This document shows, in pieces, positions 16,711 through 25,612 of a stretch of DNA of 64,000 nt. The position numbers and the translations under genes are program-made. The stretch is from Anaerotignum sp. MSJ-24 (GTDB lineage Bacteria > Bacillota > Clostridia > Lachnospirales > Anaerotignaceae). Numbering within the stretch: position 1 is the first letter of the stretch; every line of letters starts with the position of its first letter. The notes beneath the pieces were generated by a model that searched no databases, was not told where the DNA came from, and saw only the letters and a program-made list of their open reading frames with translations. The stretch lies in the NCBI RefSeq assembly GCF_018918145.1, contig NZ_JAHLPX010000007.1:248001-312000 (forward strand), written 5' to 3'.

Positions 16711-17163
16711 ATGGCTGAAAAAATCGAGACAGGTAGTGTAGTTGAAGGAAAGGTTGTAAGAATCAAACCTTTCGGTGCAATAGTCCAGCTTGAGGGCGGC
16801 GCACAGGGACTTGTACACATATCACAGATTGCAAACGGATTTGTTCAGGATATAAACGACCACGTCGCAGTTGGCGATACAGTTAAAGTAAAGGTAATGT
16901 CTGTCGATGAAGAAAACAAGAAAATTGCTCTTTCAATAAGAGAGGCTCTTCCCAAAGCTCCCAGACAGCAGAATAACTTTAAGTCAAGAGAGCATAAAAA
17001 CAACTATGAACCCAGAAACAGACAGAATTCCGGTAATGATGCCGCACAGGCTAAGGATCCTGTAAACGATTTTGAGGAAAAAATGAAAGAATGGCTTAAA
17101 CAGTCCAATGAACGTCAGGCCGGAATCAATAAACGTAATAACAGACGTAACGGCGGATATTGA
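16711..17163 (+). CDS. S1-domain RNA-binding protein (YugI / general stress protein 13 type)
   Basis: 150 residues. One S1 domain at about 5-75 (GSVVEGKVVRIKPFGAIVQL, QGLVHISQIA, VKVKVMSVDEENKKIALSI) followed by a basic, Asn/Gln/Arg-rich tail that is probably disordered and RNA-binding. Proteins of this kind associate with ribosomes in Firmicutes. TAGGAG lies upstream of the ATG. The exact role is not known from the sequence. Confidence 0.85.
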   Translation: MAEKIETGSVVEGKVVRIKPFGAIVQLEGGAQGLVHISQIANGFVQDINDHVAVGDTVKVKVMSVDEENKKIALSIREALPKAPRQQNNFKSREHKNNYEPRNRQNSGNDAAQAKDPVNDFEEKMKEWLKQSNERQAGINKRNNRRNGGY

Positions 17164-17250
17164 TAAATTTCATTTTAGCCAATAATATTATAATTATATA
17201 GGCTTAAATTGTTTTTTTCAACATAAGGTTTTGTATACTTAAAAATTATA

Positions 17251-17279
17251 ACAGGTCACGCTTTGAAAGCGCGACCTGT
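17251..17279. repeat. 29-bp palindrome, copy 1
   Basis: Identical to the copy at 17488-17516, with 237 bases between starts. Near-perfect hairpin with one mismatched pair. Confidence 0.8.
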
Positions 17280-17487
17280 TAGACTATAGACAAAGTTATT
17301 TTTATATAGCGGAAGGTATTAGGAAACGAAGAGTTTCCTAAGTGGAATCCGCAGACGGGATTCACTCCCGTCGAGGAGAATAGCGAGTTTCAAGGCTTTT
17401 TAGCCGATGGAATGAGATATTCATGCCTCTGTTTAAATAAGTCGAAATCCTGATTTCGACTTAGGTGTCGACTTTGTCGACACCTTG

Positions 17488-17516
17488 ACAGGTCACGCTT
17501 TGAAAGCGCGACCTGT
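17488..17516. repeat. 29-bp palindrome, copy 2
   Basis: Identical to the copy at 17251-17279. It lies 19 bases beyond the end of the lipoprotein gene and may help end its transcript. Confidence 0.8.
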
Positions 17517-17534
17517 TTGTGTATTATATCAAAT

Positions 17535-18461
17535 TTAAAATACAAACGGAAATTCAAATTTTTCGCCGACATCAAAGGGCGAAACGCCTGTTGTTTCTGT
17601 GACTTCAAAGGTTGCTCCGTCCCAACCGTTGATTTTTATAATTCCTTTTATGTTTCCGTCATCTGCGGTAAAGGCAAGCTCACTGTTTCCGTTATCAATA
17701 AAAGTTCCTTGAGTTCCGCCTCGTCTGAAAATAAAAATATCTGCCGTATCATTTCCGTCAGTTGCCTGACGGGTTATTAATGAACTATGTACGCTGTCGG
17801 TTCCATAATTATCAACGAATACACCGTATTTTTCCGAAGCCTCAGGCATGGTAAAAGCTTCACCTTTAACTTTTGCCAGCTCGTCAGCAAGAAAATATGA
17901 TCTGTTCATGGTTATTTCCTCTAAGAATGAATTTTTTAGCAGAGGATACATACTTCCGTTTTCTTCCGGAAGTCCTATATATCTTGAAGTTACGTCATCC
18001 TTCATGGCTATCCAGTTTCTTTGCTCTGTAAGTACTCTTTCTTTTGTTTCGGAATCGGCTGAACTGCTGAATCTGCTCCAGAGATTATTTAATTCTGTGT
18101 CCCAGATTGCATATAACCATTGTGATGCAACATTCATTTCTCCCTGTGTTTGAGCCGATTCTGCTAACAAGGAATATTTTTGCGTTATTTTGTCAATATT
18201 TTTTAATTCATCCTGAATAGATTGTGAGTTGGATACAACATAGTCAACATCGGTTTTTATGTCGTCGGTATAATCATATGTGTAGTCCGCTTCTGTTATA
18301 CTCTGCAGCTCTAAATCTTTATCTTCCGGTGTGGCAGTATCAGTCTGATTTTCTGTTTGGAAAGTTTTGTTTTCGGTTTCCGATTCTATTTTTTTATTTC
18401 CGCAACCTACACAAAGTGCTGAAACCAACAGTGCGGTTACAATATAAATTCTCTTTTTCAT
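17535..18461 (-). CDS. Lipoprotein with a DUF1311 (LprI-like) domain
   Basis: 308 residues. Lipoprotein signal MKKRIYIVTALLVSALCVGCG, with the lipidated Cys in VGCG, then an acidic Thr/Glu-rich linker (to about 60). The middle domain (about 85-200) has the DUF1311 pattern: spaced helices with LNNLWSRF and the Q-R-N-W-I segment (VLTEQRNWIAMKDD). The C-terminal part (about 210-308) is a beta-rich domain of unknown kind. DUF1311 includes the mycobacterial lysozyme inhibitor LprI; whether this protein inhibits lysozyme is unknown. AAGGAG lies 6 bases before the ATG. Confidence 0.8.
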   Translation of the reverse strand: MKKRIYIVTALLVSALCVGCGNKKIESETENKTFQTENQTDTATPEDKDLELQSITEADYTYDYTDDIKTDVDYVVSNSQSIQDELKNIDKITQKYSLLAESAQTQGEMNVASQWLYAIWDTELNNLWSRFSSSADSETKERVLTEQRNWIAMKDDVTSRYIGLPEENGSMYPLLKNSFLEEITMNRSYFLADELAKVKGEAFTMPEASEKYGVFVDNYGTDSVHSSLITRQATDGNDTADIFIFRRGGTQGTFIDNGNSELAFTADDGNIKGIIKINGWDGATFEVTETTGVSPFDVGEKFEFPFVF

Positions 18462-18587
18462 ATATTTCTCCTTAGCACATAGAAATTTAATTAAATAAAT
18501 TATAACATATCATTATTTCATTTCTTTTTTTTAATTTCTTATTTTTTTACTTAATAATTATATTAAAATTTCAATGATACAGATATT

Positions 18588-18627
18588 AAAAAACAGACAA
18601 CACAATAAAATATTATTGCATTGTCTG
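18588..18627 (-). terminator. Terminator of the lactonase-like gene
   Basis: Stem CAGACAA-CA-CAATAA / TTATTG-CA-TTGTCTG, one internal mismatch, followed on the minus strand by TTTTTT. It sits 69 bases after the stop of the gene upstream. The remainder of 18462-18695 is AT-rich with nothing recognised. Confidence 0.75.
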
Positions 18628-18695
18628 ATAAAATTTTTTGGATTTAGGATAAAATTTAAAAACAGTTTTTAAATTTAATTATGTATAAATATTAA

Positions 18696-19499
18696 TTACT
18701 CATAGTATTCCGGCACGGTTTTGAGTGTTTTGAAAAACTCATAATCATGGGCAAATACAATTTTTGCATTGTATTTTTTCTGGAGCTTTCTGAGCTTTTC
18801 TATGGACTTGAAAAATTCAATACTGTCATATAAAAGTCCTGATGCCTTTGCGGGAGGGCCATATACCTCCTGAGTATATACGCAGTCCTGAGGAAGAATG
18901 ATAGTTCCGTCCTTTTCAAGATGAACAATAAGTCCGATAAGACCGGGAGTATGTCCGGGAAGGTTTACAACCTCTATGCCGGGAGCAAGCTCAAAATCCT
19001 CATCAACAAGTATATACTGCTTTACAGGAACATCAAGGTCTGCCTTTACATAACCGCCGTGTGTTGCCGGATCTGGATTGAGATGAACCTGAGTCTGGCC
19101 GAACATGAAATCAGCCTTTGGAACATATACGTTGGCGTGTTTGAAAAGATGTATGTTTCCGGCATGGTCAAGGTGCATATGCGAAAGAACTACGGTTTTT
19201 ATATCTTCAGGCTTTACACCTATCAAAGCAAGCTGGTTTTCCAGACGTTCTTCTTTTGACTGATAAAGCGGATAGGTTTCCCTAAGTCCTTCCGGCCAGT
19301 AGCCGTTCATGGCTTCTGGATTGCTTCCTGTATCATAAAGAATGTATTCGCCGTTGTTTTCGATTAAAAAAGCCATTACGGGCAGCTTTATCCATGAGTT
19401 TTCAACATGCGGCTTGCTGTATGTGCCGACTGTTGAACAGGCTACAACATTGTTTTTATCGCTTTCGAGATAACCGGTGTTTAAAATATAAAGTTTCAT
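18696..19499 (-). CDS. Metallo-beta-lactamase-fold hydrolase, N-acyl homoserine lactonase-like
   Basis: 267 residues. The dinuclear zinc motif HMHLDHAG, a later Asp (PQDCVY) and the downstream His residues (NLPGHTPG, VFAHDYEFF) give the full ligand set. Overall pattern and length fit the AttM/AiiA lactonase group. A lactone substrate is a family inference; many relatives in gut Clostridia are uncharacterised. ATG 19499 with AAGGAG is chosen over a longer upstream frame that begins in the divergent intergenic region. Confidence 0.82.
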   Translation of the reverse strand: MKLYILNTGYLESDKNNVVACSTVGTYSKPHVENSWIKLPVMAFLIENNGEYILYDTGSNPEAMNGYWPEGLRETYPLYQSKEERLENQLALIGVKPEDIKTVVLSHMHLDHAGNIHLFKHANVYVPKADFMFGQTQVHLNPDPATHGGYVKADLDVPVKQYILVDEDFELAPGIEVVNLPGHTPGLIGLIVHLEKDGTIILPQDCVYTQEVYGPPAKASGLLYDSIEFFKSIEKLRKLQKKYNAKIVFAHDYEFFKTLKTVPEYYE

Positions 19500-19548
19500 T
19501 GGCAACACTCCTTTTTTATTTATTACAGCATAAAATCCGACTAAAAGC

Positions 19549-19591
19549 AATATTAATAAATATTAATTTTTGATTTATATTTATTAATATT
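19549..19591. repeat. 15-bp perfect inverted repeat between divergent genes
   Basis: AATATTAATAAATAT, 13 bases, ATATTTATTAATATT. It lies between the lactonase-like gene and the trpB leader, where it could be an operator for either. The bases are only A and T, so part of the match may be chance. Confidence 0.4.
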
Positions 19592-19631
19592 TTATCGCTT
19601 TGAATCGATAAAAAATTTTTTGCAAAAAGTA

Positions 19632-19660
19632 TTGACAAATATATTTTTGTCATGTAATAA
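19632..19660 (+). promoter_or_regulatory. SigA promoter of the trpB leader
   Basis: Consensus TTGACA, 17 bases, TAATAA. Transcription would start near 19667, at the 5' end of the T-box. Confidence 0.75.
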
Positions 19661-19664
19661 TATC

Positions 19665-19947
19665 GTCAACAGGAACAAACCACTGATTAAGAGGAGTAAT
19701 CATTCCGAAAACATTTCACAGAGAGTGATACATTGCTGAGAGTATCGCAGTCAAGGATTGATGAATGGACTTATGAGGGCAAGCTGAAAGCTTAGGCAAG
19801 TAGGTGCGACGGATTTCCGCACGTTACAGCGGAGCGCATATGATAGTATGCAGTTGAGGAGCGCCCGTATATTGGGTGAATTTAGGTGGTACCGCAGGAG
19901 TTTTATACCTCTTGTCCTATTTTGATATAGGACAAGAGGTTTTTTTA
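19665..19947 (+). ncRNA. T-box riboswitch, tryptophan-specific
   Basis: The T-box sequence AGGTGGTACCGC is at 19884-19895. The terminator stem ACCTCTTGTCCTAT / ATAGGACAAGAGGT with seven T is at 19907-19947. In the specifier region the codon TGG (19766-19768), in the context GAATGGAC, matches tRNA-Trp. Uncharged tRNA-Trp would stabilise the antiterminator and turn on trpB. The specifier call comes from its context, not from a computed fold. Confidence 0.92.
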
Positions 19948-19977
19948 TTTTCTAAACACGAAAGGAGAAACAAACCA

Positions 19978-21357
19978 ATGAGTAATGACAGAGAGAAAAT
20001 ACCCTACAAAATCTATCTTGAAGAGAGTGAAATGCCGAAACAATGGTACAATGTAAGAGCGGATATGAAAAACAAACCGGCTCCGCTTCTTAACCCGGGA
20101 ACACATAAACCTATGACATTTGATGAACTTCGTCCGGTATTTTGCGATGAGCTTATAAAACAGGAGCTTGATGATACAACAGCTTATTTTGATATTCCGG
20201 AAGAGATACTTAATTTCTACAAGATGTATCGCCCTTCGCCTGTTATGCGTGCTTATAATCTTGAAAAGGCACTCGGAACTCCGGCAAAGATCTATTATAA
20301 ATTTGAGGGCAACAATACATCGGGCAGCCATAAGCTTAACTCGGCTCTTGCTCAGGCATACTATGCTAAGAAACAGGGACTTAAAGGCGTAACAACAGAA
20401 ACCGGTGCAGGTCAGTGGGGAACAGCGCTTTCAATGGCATGCTCTTTCTTCGGAATAGATTGTAAGGTTTATATGGTTAAGGTATCCTATGAGCAGAAGC
20501 CCTTCCGCCGTGAGGTTATGAAAACATACGGTGCTTCTGTAACTCCTTCGCCTTCGGATACAACAGCGGTAGGAAGAAAAATACTTGAGGAATTTCCCGG
20601 AACAACAGGTTCTCTCGGTTGTGCAATATCCGAGGCGGTAGAGGCGGCAACAACAAGAGAAGGCTATCGTTATGTTCTTGGCTCTGTGCTCAATCAGGTT
20701 CTTCTTCATCAGTCAATAATCGGCCTTGAGGCAAAGGCGGCCCTTGAAAAATACGGAATTAAGCCCGACATTATAATCGGTTGTGCCGGAGGCGGTTCAA
20801 ATCTCGGCGGACTTATATCACCGTTTATGGGCGAAAAGCTTCGCGGTGAAGCCGATTACAGAATTATTGCGGTTGAGCCTGCATCATGCCCCAGCTTTAC
20901 AAGAGGAAAATACGCTTATGACTTCTGCGATACAGGTATGGTCTGCCCGCTCGCAAAAATGTATACTCTCGGCAGTGGCTTTATTCCTTCACCTAACCAT
21001 GCCGGCGGACTCCGTTATCATGGCATGAGCTCAATACTTTCACAGCTTTATGACGACGGACTTATGGAGGCACGTTCCGTTGAGCAGACAAGCGTATTCG
21101 CCGCTGCGACACAGTTTGCAAGAACTGAAGGCATACTTCCCGCACCGGAAAGCAGCCACGCAATAAGAGCCGCTATTGATGAAGCTCTTGTATGCAAGGA
21201 AACAGGTGAGGAAAAAACAATACTCTTTGGTCTTACAGGAACAGGCTATTTTGATATGACAGCATATGAGAAATATAATAACGGAGAAATGTCCGATTAT
21301 ATTCCTACTGATGAGGAGCTTGAAAAGAGCTTTGCAATGCTGCCTAAAATAGATTGA
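19978..21357 (+). CDS. trpB: Tryptophan synthase beta chain, TrpB2 type
   Basis: 459 residues. PLP enzyme that joins indole and serine. The PLP Lys lies in NTSGSHKLNSALAQAYYAKKQG, followed by TETGAGQWGTALS and the phosphate-binding GCAGGGSNLGG. The extended N-terminus (residues 1-80) and the sequence as a whole are of the TrpB2 class, which does not need the alpha subunit in the usual way. It stands alone behind a Trp T-box and is not in a trp operon, so it may salvage indole. ATG 19978 follows AAAGGAG; the frame extends upstream into the T-box but is not translated there. Confidence 0.93.
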   Translation: MSNDREKIPYKIYLEESEMPKQWYNVRADMKNKPAPLLNPGTHKPMTFDELRPVFCDELIKQELDDTTAYFDIPEEILNFYKMYRPSPVMRAYNLEKALGTPAKIYYKFEGNNTSGSHKLNSALAQAYYAKKQGLKGVTTETGAGQWGTALSMACSFFGIDCKVYMVKVSYEQKPFRREVMKTYGASVTPSPSDTTAVGRKILEEFPGTTGSLGCAISEAVEAATTREGYRYVLGSVLNQVLLHQSIIGLEAKAALEKYGIKPDIIIGCAGGGSNLGGLISPFMGEKLRGEADYRIIAVEPASCPSFTRGKYAYDFCDTGMVCPLAKMYTLGSGFIPSPNHAGGLRYHGMSSILSQLYDDGLMEARSVEQTSVFAAATQFARTEGILPAPESSHAIRAAIDEALVCKETGEEKTILFGLTGTGYFDMTAYEKYNNGEMSDYIPTDEELEKSFAMLPKID

Positions 21358-21388
21358 ATTTACTATTAATTATATGTCTTTATTCCCC

Positions 21389-21416
21389 GAGGAACGCCGA
21401 AAGGCGTTCCTTTTTT
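21389..21416 (+). terminator. Rho-independent terminator of trpB
   Basis: Stem AGGAACGCC / GGCGTTCCT with a GAAA loop, then six T. Confidence 0.9.
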
Positions 21417-21604
21417 AGTGAATCGGATAAATTATGTAACTTCAAGGCATTTATAATTAAATGATATTATAATGTAGATATTGGAATTGTGTATTGGCTT
21501 TGCATTATGTATAAAAATTAAAATTGGGCTTTTACATTAAATGGTGAGAATTGCTAAAAATATGAAATTATTGTAATAAAACACCATATAATGCTGTAAT
21601 TAGG

Positions 21605-21633
21605 TTGTAAAAAACGTATTATTGTGGTACAAT
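21605..21633 (+). promoter_or_regulatory. Probable promoter of the polysaccharide locus
   Basis: TTGTAA, 17 bases, TACAAT, nearly 200 bases ahead of the first gene. The remaining sequence from 21417 to 21826 is AT-rich leader with no clear hairpin or attenuator. Confidence 0.5.
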
Positions 21634-21826
21634 TAATGTCGAATAATGATGTTATATATCGGATTTTAAAGTAAAAATAAATGTATTAACGTATTAACTA
21701 TATACATACAAATTGTTGTTTGACTTTTAAAATTGCAGATATTTGTAACATATAAAGACAGTTATTGACTAAGCCGTGTGTGAATTGAAAAGAAATGTTA
21801 GTTTTAAATTGGGAGTAGGGTAATTT

Positions 21827-23278
21827 ATGTATAGAAAAGATTCTGTAAGTTGGCTTAAACATTATGATTTTATATTGTTGGATATGTTGTGCCTTCAAAT
21901 AGCATTTGTACTGTCATATCTGATAAACGGTTATGGATTAAACCCTTATAAGAGCTTGTTATATAGAAATATGGCAATTTTTATTGAGTTTGCCGATGTA
22001 GTTGTAATGTTTATGCTTGGTTCGTTAAAGGGAGTATTGAAAAAAGGATATTATAAAAGCTTTGTTGTAACATTAAAGCAGGCTGTTGCTGTCGGTGTTA
22101 TATCTGTTTTTTATTTGTTCCTTATACAGGAAGGTCAGAATTATTCCAGGCTTTCGCTGATATATATGATTGTATTATACACAGGAATTACATACATAGT
22201 CAGAGAAATACGAAAAAGCCAGCTTAGAAAAAAGATGGTTACAGGCGGAAACCGTACATTATTAATTGTTACAAGCAAAGACGCTGCGGAAACCGTAATT
22301 GAAAATATGAAAGAAAATAATTATGCCGGATATATAATAGCCGGAGTAGTAATTATTGATTATGATATGACGGGAAAAATAATTAACGGAGTTAAGGTTG
22401 TTGCAAATGAAAGCAATGCACCGATGTATGTCTGCCAGGAATGGATAGATGAAGTTTTAATTGCTCCTTCATTGGAAGTTAAGTATCCCAAAGATTTAAT
22501 TGATAAATTTATTGAAACCGGTGTGACAGTCCATCTTAACCTTGCTAAGGTATCAAATGCACCCGGTAAAAAACAGTTTGTTGAAAAAATAGGTAACTAT
22601 ACTGTTCTTACAACAAGTATAAATTATGCATCTACAAAACAGCTTGTAATGAAAAGGGCTATGGATATTCTTGCCGGTATCGTCGGCTGTATTTGTACGG
22701 GAATAATATTTGTTTTTGTAGCACCGGCTATATATGTAAATTCTCCCGGCCCTATTTTCTTTACGCAGGAGCGAGTCGGTAGAAACGGAAAGAAATTTAA
22801 AATGTATAAATTCAGAAGCATGTATTTAGATGCCGATGACCGTAAAGCCGAATTTATGAAACAGAATAAGATACATGATGCAAGAATGTTTAAACTTGAT
22901 TTTGACCCAAGAGTCATAGGAAATAAAATTTTACCGGACGGAACACATAAAACAGGTATCGGTGATTTTATACGAAGAACGAGTCTTGATGAATTTCCGC
23001 AGTTTTTCAATGTACTTAAAGGTGATATGTCACTTGTCGGAACAAGACCACCGTTGGTTGGCGAAGTGAATCTTTATGAGCTGCATCATAGAGCAAGACT
23101 TGCTATTAAGCCCGGAATTACCGGTATGTGGCAGGTGAGCGGAAGAAGTGATATTACGGATTTTGAAGAAGTTGTAAGACTTGATAAGGAATACATAAGT
23201 AATTGGAATATAGGGCTTGATATAAAAATTATCTTGAAAACATTTATGGTTGTATTCAAAAGAGATGGTTCGATGTAA
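21827..23278 (+). CDS. Undecaprenyl-phosphate sugar-1-phosphate transferase (initiating transferase)
   Basis: 483 residues. Four to five N-terminal membrane helices, a cytoplasmic domain (about 140-260) and the C-terminal bacterial sugar transferase domain with AGIVGCICTGIIF, GPIFFTQERVGRNGKKF and the catalytic region FRSMYLDAD ... RRTSLDEFPQFFNVLKGDMSLVGTRPP. It transfers a sugar phosphate to the lipid carrier as the first step of repeat-unit assembly. First gene of the locus; base composition is still that of the host. Confidence 0.93.
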   Translation: MYRKDSVSWLKHYDFILLDMLCLQIAFVLSYLINGYGLNPYKSLLYRNMAIFIEFADVVVMFMLGSLKGVLKKGYYKSFVVTLKQAVAVGVISVFYLFLIQEGQNYSRLSLIYMIVLYTGITYIVREIRKSQLRKKMVTGGNRTLLIVTSKDAAETVIENMKENNYAGYIIAGVVIIDYDMTGKIINGVKVVANESNAPMYVCQEWIDEVLIAPSLEVKYPKDLIDKFIETGVTVHLNLAKVSNAPGKKQFVEKIGNYTVLTTSINYASTKQLVMKRAMDILAGIVGCICTGIIFVFVAPAIYVNSPGPIFFTQERVGRNGKKFKMYKFRSMYLDADDRKAEFMKQNKIHDARMFKLDFDPRVIGNKILPDGTHKTGIGDFIRRTSLDEFPQFFNVLKGDMSLVGTRPPLVGEVNLYELHHRARLAIKPGITGMWQVSGRSDITDFEEVVRLDKEYISNWNIGLDIKIILKTFMVVFKRDGSM

Positions 23279-23369
23279 TTGACTTTTGCCGATATGTAGT
23301 GATTTTGATATTGTTGAAAGTCGGAAACAGTTGATGATAAATGTCAAATTAAGAATAGGGAAGATTATT

Positions 23370-24506
23370 ATGAACAATAAAAAAGGTTCGCTTAGAATTG
23401 CGGTTTTGGGACATAAAACTATTCCGAGCAGACAGGGCGGAGTAGAAATAGTTGTTGAAGAATTGTCGGTTCGCATGGCAAAACTGGGTCATAAAGTTAC
23501 TGTGTATAATCGCAGTGGACATCATGTAAGCGGAAAAGAATTTGATAGTAAAAAGCTTAAAGAGTATAAAGGAATACGAATGAAATATGTTCCTACGATA
23601 GATAAAAAAGGCTTGGCGGCAATGAGTGCATCTTTTTTTGCAGCGATAGCGGCAGCCTTTGGAAAATATGATGTGGTGCACTTTCATGCGGAAGGACCGT
23701 GTGCAATGCTTTGGTTGCCCAAATTATTTGGAAAGCGTTGCATAGCTACAGTACATGGTTTGGATCACCAGAGAGCAAAATGGGGTAAATTAGCCAGCAC
23801 ATATATTATGCTCGGAGAAAAATGTGCGGTTAAATATGCTGATGAAATTATTGTTCTCAGTGAAGGAGTACAGAACTATTTTAAGGAAACTTATGGACGT
23901 GAAACCAAGTTTATTCCTAATGGTGTAAATCGCCCGGTCATTAGAGAACCAGAACTTATTGAAAAGAAATTTGGACTTGAAAAAGATAATTATATATTAT
24001 TCTTAGGACGTCTTGTTCCGGAAAAGGGAATCACGTATTTAATTGAAGCATTTAAAAAAGTAAATACAGATAAAAAGTTAGTGATTGCAGGAGGCAGTTC
24101 CGATACAGATGAATTTGCAAATCAGTTAAAAGAAATGGCAAAAGGTGATGACAGAATTATCTTTACGGGATTTGTTCAGGGCAAGTTATTAGATGAGTTG
24201 TATAGCAACGCTTATATTTATAGCTTACCAAGTGATTTAGAGGGAATGCCGCTTAGCTTATTAGAAGCAATGAGTTATGGAAATTGTTGTTTGGTATCCA
24301 ATATAGATGAATGTGCTTCTGTAGTAGAAGATAAAGCATTTGTCTTTAAGAAAAGTAATGTCGAAGATTTAAAAGAAAAATTACAAAATGCTTGTGACGA
24401 TAAAGAACAAGTACAAAAATATAAAGATGAAGCAGCAGATTATATTTGTGGAAAATATAATTGGGATGATGTAGTGGAAAAAACATTAAATTTATATAGA
24501 GGATAG
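23370..24506 (+). CDS. Glycosyltransferase family 4, rhamnosyltransferase-like
   Basis: 378 residues. N-terminal GRQGGVE-like motif (SRQGGVEIVVEELSVRMAKLG) and the C-terminal GT-B site with the EX7E motif in SDLEGMPLSLLEAMSYG. Matches polysaccharide transferases of the CpsF/RgpA kind that add the second sugar. I chose ATG 23370, where homology begins, after a weak AGGGAAG; a longer frame starts at 23286. Codon use becomes more AT-rich within this gene. Ends in TAG. Confidence 0.88.
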   Translation: MNNKKGSLRIAVLGHKTIPSRQGGVEIVVEELSVRMAKLGHKVTVYNRSGHHVSGKEFDSKKLKEYKGIRMKYVPTIDKKGLAAMSASFFAAIAAAFGKYDVVHFHAEGPCAMLWLPKLFGKRCIATVHGLDHQRAKWGKLASTYIMLGEKCAVKYADEIIVLSEGVQNYFKETYGRETKFIPNGVNRPVIREPELIEKKFGLEKDNYILFLGRLVPEKGITYLIEAFKKVNTDKKLVIAGGSSDTDEFANQLKEMAKGDDRIIFTGFVQGKLLDELYSNAYIYSLPSDLEGMPLSLLEAMSYGNCCLVSNIDECASVVEDKAFVFKKSNVEDLKEKLQNACDDKEQVQKYKDEAADYICGKYNWDDVVEKTLNLYRG

Positions 24507-24510
24507 AAAA

Positions 24511-25611
24511 ATGATTCGAATATTGCAATGTGTAAATGATATGCATCGAGCAGGACTTGAGACGATGCTTATGAATTATTATAGAAATATAGACAGGGAA
24601 AAAATTCAATTTGATTTTTTAACACATCGTCCACAGAGAAGTGATTATGATGATGAAATTGAGAGCTTGGGAGGAAAGATTTATTATGCTCCTCGCTTGT
24701 ATCCACAAAATTATCCTAAATACTATAAATGGATGAAACAGTTTTTTAGTGAACATCCAGAATATAAAATTATTCATTCACACATTGATGCAATGAGTTA
24801 TTTGCCATTGAAAGCTGCAAAGAAAGCGAATATACCGGTACGTATTGCACATAGTCATAATACCTCTATTGATAAAGATTTCAAGTATTTATTAAAACAA
24901 TATTTTCGTTCCAGAATAACAACGGTTGCTACTGATTATTGTACTTGTGGACAAGAAGCTGGAAAATTCTTGTTTGGAAATAAAGACTTTACTTTTATTC
25001 CCAATGCGATTGAAGTTGATAAATTTTTATATGATAAAGATTTAAGAAATAAAAAACGAGCAGAATTAGGTATGAAAGATGAATTTGTGGTGGGACATGT
25101 CGGGAGACTCTCTTATCAGAAAAATCATAAATTGTTAATTGAAATTTTTAATTCACTTTTGAAATTAGAGAGAAATGCATTATTAATATTAGTAGGCGTT
25201 GGAGAAAAAGAAGAGGAAATAAAAAAACAGATACATGAGCTTGGGTTGGATTCTAAAGTGAAGTTTTTAGGAAATAGAAGTGATGTAAATGAATTGTATC
25301 AGGCAATGGATGTGTTTGTTATGCCGTCTTTTTTTGAAGGTGTTCCAGTAGTTGGTATAGAAGCTCAATTTTCAGATTTACCTTGTATTTTCTCGGATAG
25401 AGTTCCAAAAGAAGTAAAATTTAATTCTAAAACACAATTCGTTAAATTAGAAGCTACTTTAGATGAATGGGTTAAATCTATCGAAAGAACAAAGAATATC
25501 GAGAGAAATTCAAAAGCAAAAGATTTACAGAATAGTAAATATGATATTAAAGTAGCACATTCGATATTGGAAAATTATTATTTGGATATAGTTAATAAGA
25601 AAGGATTGTAA
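24511..25611 (+). CDS. Glycosyltransferase family 4 (EpsF-like)
   Basis: 366 residues. N-terminal MIRILQCVNDMHRAGLETMLMNYYRNID matches EpsF-type transferases; the donor site has PSFFEGVPVVGIEAQ with the EX7E pair, and GHVGRLSYQKNH is the conserved Gly loop. It adds one sugar to the lipid-linked repeat. It starts 4 bases after the previous stop, so it is co-transcribed. Confidence 0.9.
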   Translation: MIRILQCVNDMHRAGLETMLMNYYRNIDREKIQFDFLTHRPQRSDYDDEIESLGGKIYYAPRLYPQNYPKYYKWMKQFFSEHPEYKIIHSHIDAMSYLPLKAAKKANIPVRIAHSHNTSIDKDFKYLLKQYFRSRITTVATDYCTCGQEAGKFLFGNKDFTFIPNAIEVDKFLYDKDLRNKKRAELGMKDEFVVGHVGRLSYQKNHKLLIEIFNSLLKLERNALLILVGVGEKEEEIKKQIHELGLDSKVKFLGNRSDVNELYQAMDVFVMPSFFEGVPVVGIEAQFSDLPCIFSDRVPKEVKFNSKTQFVKLEATLDEWVKSIERTKNIERNSKAKDLQNSKYDIKVAHSILENYYLDIVNKKGL

Positions 25612-25612
25612 T

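Larger units (their letters stand above)
17250..17518. repeat. Array of palindromes in a non-coding stretch
   Basis: Six hairpin-forming segments in 270 bases. Two identical 29-base palindromes (ACAGGTC ... GACCTGT with inner CGCTT/AAGCG) at 17251-17279 and 17488-17516 bracket AGGAAAC/GTTTCCT, GTGGAATCC/GGGATTCAC, the perfect 11-bp TAAGTCGAAAT/ATTTCGACTTA and the perfect 9-bp GGTGTCGAC/GTCGACACC. No convincing gene is present; the minus-strand 72-codon frame here is a by-product. It looks like a dispersed repetitive element or structured RNA rather than a terminator, since no long T run follows. 17164-17249 is plain AT-rich DNA. Confidence 0.7.

Noticed and set aside
17390-17608. 72-codon minus-strand frame over the hairpin array
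   Set aside because: It overlaps the lipoprotein gene and the palindromes, and has no ribosome binding site.
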